Below, in pieces: positions 60,425-64,000 of a stretch of 64,000 nt of DNA; position 1 is the first letter of the stretch; every line of letters starts with the position of its first letter. The notes under the pieces were generated by a model. It did no database searches. It was not told the DNA's origin and worked only from the letters and a program-made list of their open reading frames with translations. The DNA comes from Diogma glabrata (lineage: Eukaryota; Arthropoda; Insecta; Diptera; Cylindrotomidae): assembly GCA_963693315.1 (NCBI GenBank), contig OY856187.1, positions 425,374,429 through 425,438,428 of the forward strand. The letters are read 5' to 3'. The translations under genes and the position numbers were made by a program.

Positions 60425-62628
60425 ACATTTACGACTGGATTTCAGAAGTGGTGGAAACTAAATCCCAAAGTGGCCGACCATGAAACTTCAAGTGAACATC
60501 TGGAGAATTTTGAAAAGTGGAAAACTTTGGCAATGAGGTTAAAATTTTATAAAACGATAGGAGACGCAGCTGTGCAATTAATGATAATGAAAAACAGAAG
60601 TGAAAACATCTTTTATCCAGATTATTGGATATAACTTTGTTTTTATCTAAACAAAACCTAGCATTTCGTGGATATGATGAAGGACAAAGTTCTTTAAATA
60701 AAGGCAATTTCTGAGGACTAATCAAACTATTGTCAAAGTATGATGCAGTATTAAAAGAACACATCTTGAATTAAATATTTCAAAAAATATAAATATTTAG
60801 GCTAGAAATATTTTGGAATTATGATTGATAGCACACCTGACATTTCTCATATTGATCAAATGTCAGAAGTGATTCGATATGTGAAAATTGATGATAGAAA
60901 AGTGGAAATCAAAGAAGAATTCCTTGGATTTTTTCCTTTACATGGAAAAACAGCCGCTGATCTAAGCGATGAAATTCTTAAAAATCTTGAAAATGACGGT
61001 TTAGATGTTACGAATTGCTATATGTGTTATTATGGTTTTCCATATTATTCACTGTTTGTGTGCTTTTGTCACTTTTGAATTAAAATGCAATATTTAATAA
61101 TATACTTTTTACTGTTTATTTTTAAATTAATTTATAATAATAAAACTTCCTTATAGTAACAATTTGATTTTTATTTTTTATTTTAAAGAATATCGATTTC
61201 GACTTACGTCATCCTCAGTTCTTAAATTATTATTCATATAATAATTTAAGAACTGAGGATGACGTAAGTCGAAATCGATATTCTTTAAAATAAAAAATAA
61301 AAATCAAATTGTTACTATAAGGAAGTTTTATTATTATAAATAAATTTAAAAATAAACAGTAAAAAGTATATTTTTAAATATTGCATTTTAATTAGTTACG
61401 AATTGTCTGTCGTTCCCAAAATTATGATAATGCGCAGCTGTTATGCGTGGTATACTTCATGGAGGAGTGCAAGCTATTATTAAAACAAAAAACAACAAAG
61501 CAATTGTTGTGGGCTGTATAGATCATTCAACTAATTTATGTAACCAATACTCATTTGAACAAAATGTAGCTTTTATAACATGTTTCGGAACAGTGGCAGC
61601 CATTTTTACATTTTTTTCTGCTTCGACTAGCCGCTGAGAAGTGCTTGTTAGACACCGCAAAGCAACTGTTAAAAGACTCTCAACAACGCATTGGAGTGCT
61701 CATTATGCTACAGTTAATATATTGGCTGAAAATTTTAATGGGATTGTGGCTACAATTGAAAAATCAACAAGAAAATGTAGACGCTAAAGGCACTGCATAA
61801 AACTTTATGCGTGGAGTGTCTGATTTTACGTTTCTTTGCTATCTTTTGTTTCAGAATGATGTTTTAAGGGAAATAAATTGTGCTTAGATTGCATTGCAAA
61901 GCACAGGCTTGAATTTTGATCAATTAGTTAAAAAAATACAGTCACTTCGTCTTTATATCAAATAAAAACCTAGGTAGTCATATTGTAGAAGAGGCAATAG
62001 ATCTTGCTGTGAAAAAATTGGAGGACTACGACATTCAAATTAAAAGACGAATTCGTCGTAAAAAAAGAATGGTTGATGAGTTGGCCCCTGATATAGAACT
62101 GACACTAGGAGCTGGATTTAAAAAGGACATGTGTGAATGTCTTGACCGATTCAGTGATGAATTCCGAACTAGATTGAAGTCAGTTCAAGAAGTAGTTTCA
62201 TTGTTCGAGGTTGTGCAGACAAACACTTTGCTTTTGACGAACAGTGAAGAGTTGGAAATATCTGAATAAAAATTTACCGATTTTTATGATTAGGTATCAG
62301 AAACAGAACTCATCATAAAAATGCCAAGGTTGAGAAGGCTAACTGGGTGTACCTATAGACTTTTTGAAGTTCATCGTGGAATGAGATTTTACAGAATCTT
62401 ATGGTCGCACAAAAGTTATTTATGACTATTTGCGTATCAGTGTTTTCGTGTGAGAGGAGTTTCAGCAAATTAAAATGAATTAAAAATTACATGCTGGCAA
62501 CAATGACGCAAATGAGACTTAACAATCTTGGAATATTAACAATATAATATGAGGCAACACAAAATATAAATTTTGAAGATGTGATTTCTAAGTTAGCAGC
62601 TGTAAAAGCTAGAAAGAAGAGATTTTAA
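60425..62628 (+). pseudogene. hAT transposase of ZMYM1/TTF-finger type, broken
   Basis: Blocks in order. TGFQKWWKLNPKVADHETSS (60430-60500) is a TTF-type zinc-finger tail. IMIDSTPDISHIDQMSEVIR then YVKIDDRKVEIKEEFLGFFP and LENDGLDVTNC (60820-61020) contain the catalytic Asp of the RNase-H-like fold in DSTPD. KRLSTTHWSAH lies near 61660-61690. RFSDEFRTRLKSVQ lies near 62150. A C-terminal region resembles the hAT dimerisation block (SCERSFSK-like, 62455-62475, then VKARKKRF near 62605). Stops and frameshifts are frequent, and a 377-bp insertion splits it at 61018. Not functional. Confidence 0.75.
61007..61405. mobile_element. Palindrome-bearing insertion flanked by 11-bp direct repeats
   Basis: GTTACGAATTG occurs at 61007-61017 and 61395-61405, and transposase coding (DVTNC, then a DNA-like YDNA block) is interrupted exactly here, so 61018-61394 is inserted. 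Most of it (about 61078-61394) is a near-perfect palindrome with arms of about 157 bp (AATTAAAATGCAATATTTA / TAAATATTGCATTTTAATT) and a centre of a few bases near 61237. The arms differ at only a few positions. Confidence 0.8.
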
Positions 62629-63084
62629 ATGTGTGTACATAATATGTATGTAAGAGTTTATTAATTCTACTCTCATTTTCCTTTTACTATACCCTATCAT
62701 AAAAGTTTCATTTTCATACATCAATGTGATAGAATGTATAATAAAACAGTACGTACTTTTATTATATGTAACTTATTAATAATAATGCTCATTTGTATTA
62801 ATTAAATAAAATTATTAATTACGTTTATTGGCTTTTTATTAATATTGACAGTTTTCGTTCTTGGGGTGATACCACAATATCTGCACCGTGATACCACAAT
62901 ATCTGCTAGCTACGCCACTGATTATCTGTAATAACTGATGCTTGAAATAATACATCAGTTTTTCAATATGTGATAATTCAATAAAAAGGAATTGCCATGT
63001 TATATTTTACACCATTACTTCACGTGGAAATGATAATCCCACTACAAAAATAATATTACCAATTAAACTGTATCCAAATTTGAA

Positions 63085-63500
63085 ATAATCATTTTTCTAT
63101 GATAGCATATAGAAATTCTATTTTCATCACGATTAATTTCTTGTGAAAATGGGTTCTTGTTCAACTACAGTGTAAAAAGAATAACAAATTGTAGTTGCTA
63201 TGGTTTTTCTTATAATTTTACAAAGTTTTTTAAACAAAGCAACCATGAAAAAATAGAATATGAATTTTTAATGAGATGTTGTCAAAAACTTATTTTATAA
63301 TTTAAAGTAAATATCGATAGTATATATACTTTCATAGAACAAATTGTATTTCCTACGAAAGATAAAAACGTTTTTCGTTCGTAAACATGTCTCACTCGAC
63401 GCTAGCGCGTGATCAATTGTTTGCTTGCAAAAAAACAATGTTTCCATCTCTTGTAGGAAAATATACTATTCTACGTCCAACTTTTATCCAATTACCTAAA
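63085..63500. repeat. Dispersed repeat R1, second copy
   Basis: Compact copy of the repeat at 10095-11230: TAGCATATAGAAATTCTATT, TTTTCATCACGATTAATTTC, GTGTAAAAAGAATAACAAAT, then TTTCCTACGAAAGATAAAAA and CTCACTCGACGCTAGCGCG. Non-coding, class unknown. Confidence 0.65.
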
Positions 63501-64000
63501 TAAACAACCAAAAGCGAGTTATAATTTTTATTCAATTTTGTTTGACGCACAATAAACATAACGAATTAATAAAATGACAAAATGAAAACGAGATAATCAA
63601 CTAAACAAGGTGTTAATGTTAATTTGAACAACCAATTAGATAACCATTTCAGTGGACAAATAAAAAAAATTATAATAAAACTTACAGGTTGTTGTTTTTG
63701 TGAATTTAAAATAAAATCTAAGACCACCGACCGCGGTTGACTCAATTACCATTTTTTAACCGATGGATATTAAAACGAAACAACAATTTACATCTTATTT
63801 GATTAAGTTTCAGAATGTGTTTGGATTATTTTGAAGAATAAGGAATACTAATACATATATAAAAACAAATTTGATAAAATGAAATTAAATGTGTTATAGG
63901 AATTAAAGACATATTTTTTTCAAGACAGAGTCAGCTATACATGTATTTTAGCATTTTATTAATTTTTGATACTTGATATAATAGTTATAGTAAAACCATG
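63501..64000. other. No gene seen
   Basis: AT-rich right edge of the window; no supportable feature. Confidence 0.5.

Larger units (their letters stand above)
58675..62928 (+). mobile_element. hAT transposon of ZMYM/TTF-type, degenerate
   Basis: The left end CATAAGCGTAGCTAGGGAGG (58683) and the inverted right end GCTAGCTACGCCACTG (62920) are a known hAT-type terminus with GCGTAGCTAG shared. Flanking attgtctg (58675-58682) and attatctg (62921-62928) agree in 7 of 8 positions as the target duplication. The unit is 4238 bp. It contains a dead transposase on the plus strand, a nested MITE (59734-59995) and a palindrome-bearing insertion (61018-61394). Confidence 0.85.

Noticed and set aside
60429..60764. 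111-codon minus-strand frame
   Set aside because: It is antisense to a recognisable hAT transposase segment (TGFQKWWKLNP) and has no support of its own.

Overview
This is a strongly AT-rich stretch of animal nuclear DNA, almost certainly from an insect. It has short phase-consistent introns, TATA plus TCAGT-type initiator promoters, Jockey-like LINEs, hAT transposons, many MITEs and foldback repeats, and long (TA)n and (GA)n microsatellites. There is no operon-like or bacterial organisation. The insect order is not settled by the sequence. One 200-base assembly gap lies at 18918-19117.

Two host loci are well supported. (1) Two paralogous secreted-protein genes lie on the minus strand (20441-21413 and 24317-25889). 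Each encodes 256 residues with a signal peptide, a long amphipathic helical region and an identical five-cysteine spacing. They look like the insect TsetseEP/DUF725-type family. (2) The 3' part of a large plus-strand gene has seven exons from 28707 to 44486. It encodes about 1300 residues of a charged, coiled-coil and serine-rich protein that I cannot name. Its exon 4 carries a perfect 59-bp tandem duplication that breaks an otherwise perfectly phased reading frame, and its last intron is 11.3 kb and full of transposons. Weaker host candidates are a small exon-like ORF (16828-16956) and a frameshifted multi-pass membrane ORF (17366-18029) that may be a decayed chemoreceptor.

Most of the rest is transposon strata. 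377-9031: a degenerate Jockey-type LINE with a 15-16 bp target duplication. A 4.97-kb hAT-like element with a perfect 8-bp duplication sits in its gag, and that in turn holds a TA-flanked element. 9.5-16.8 kb: MITEs, palindromes and two copies of a long noncoding repeat (family A), with a third copy at 22.1-23.8 kb between the two secreted-protein genes. 31.4-42 kb, inside the big intron: (TA)n tracts with two foldback elements, then a long-TIR element invaded by a GTF2IRD2-type hAT. That hAT is itself invaded by a family D repeat and by an antisense LINE with an intact 1003-codon ORF. 44.5-53 kb: SINE-like family C copies, family E (related to D), and two tandem arrays. 53.2-57.4 kb: two hAT elements. 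58.7-62.9 kb: a ZMYM/TTF-type hAT with a dead transposase and a 377-bp palindrome-bearing insertion.

I found no CRISPR array, rRNA or convincing tRNA, and nothing that demands a wholly new molecular system. The items most worth follow-up are the paired cysteine loss in the secreted-protein paralogues, the 59-bp frame-breaking duplication, the noncoding repeat family A, and families D/E, which share a core with a U2-snRNA-like 13-mer but carry different subterminal arrays.
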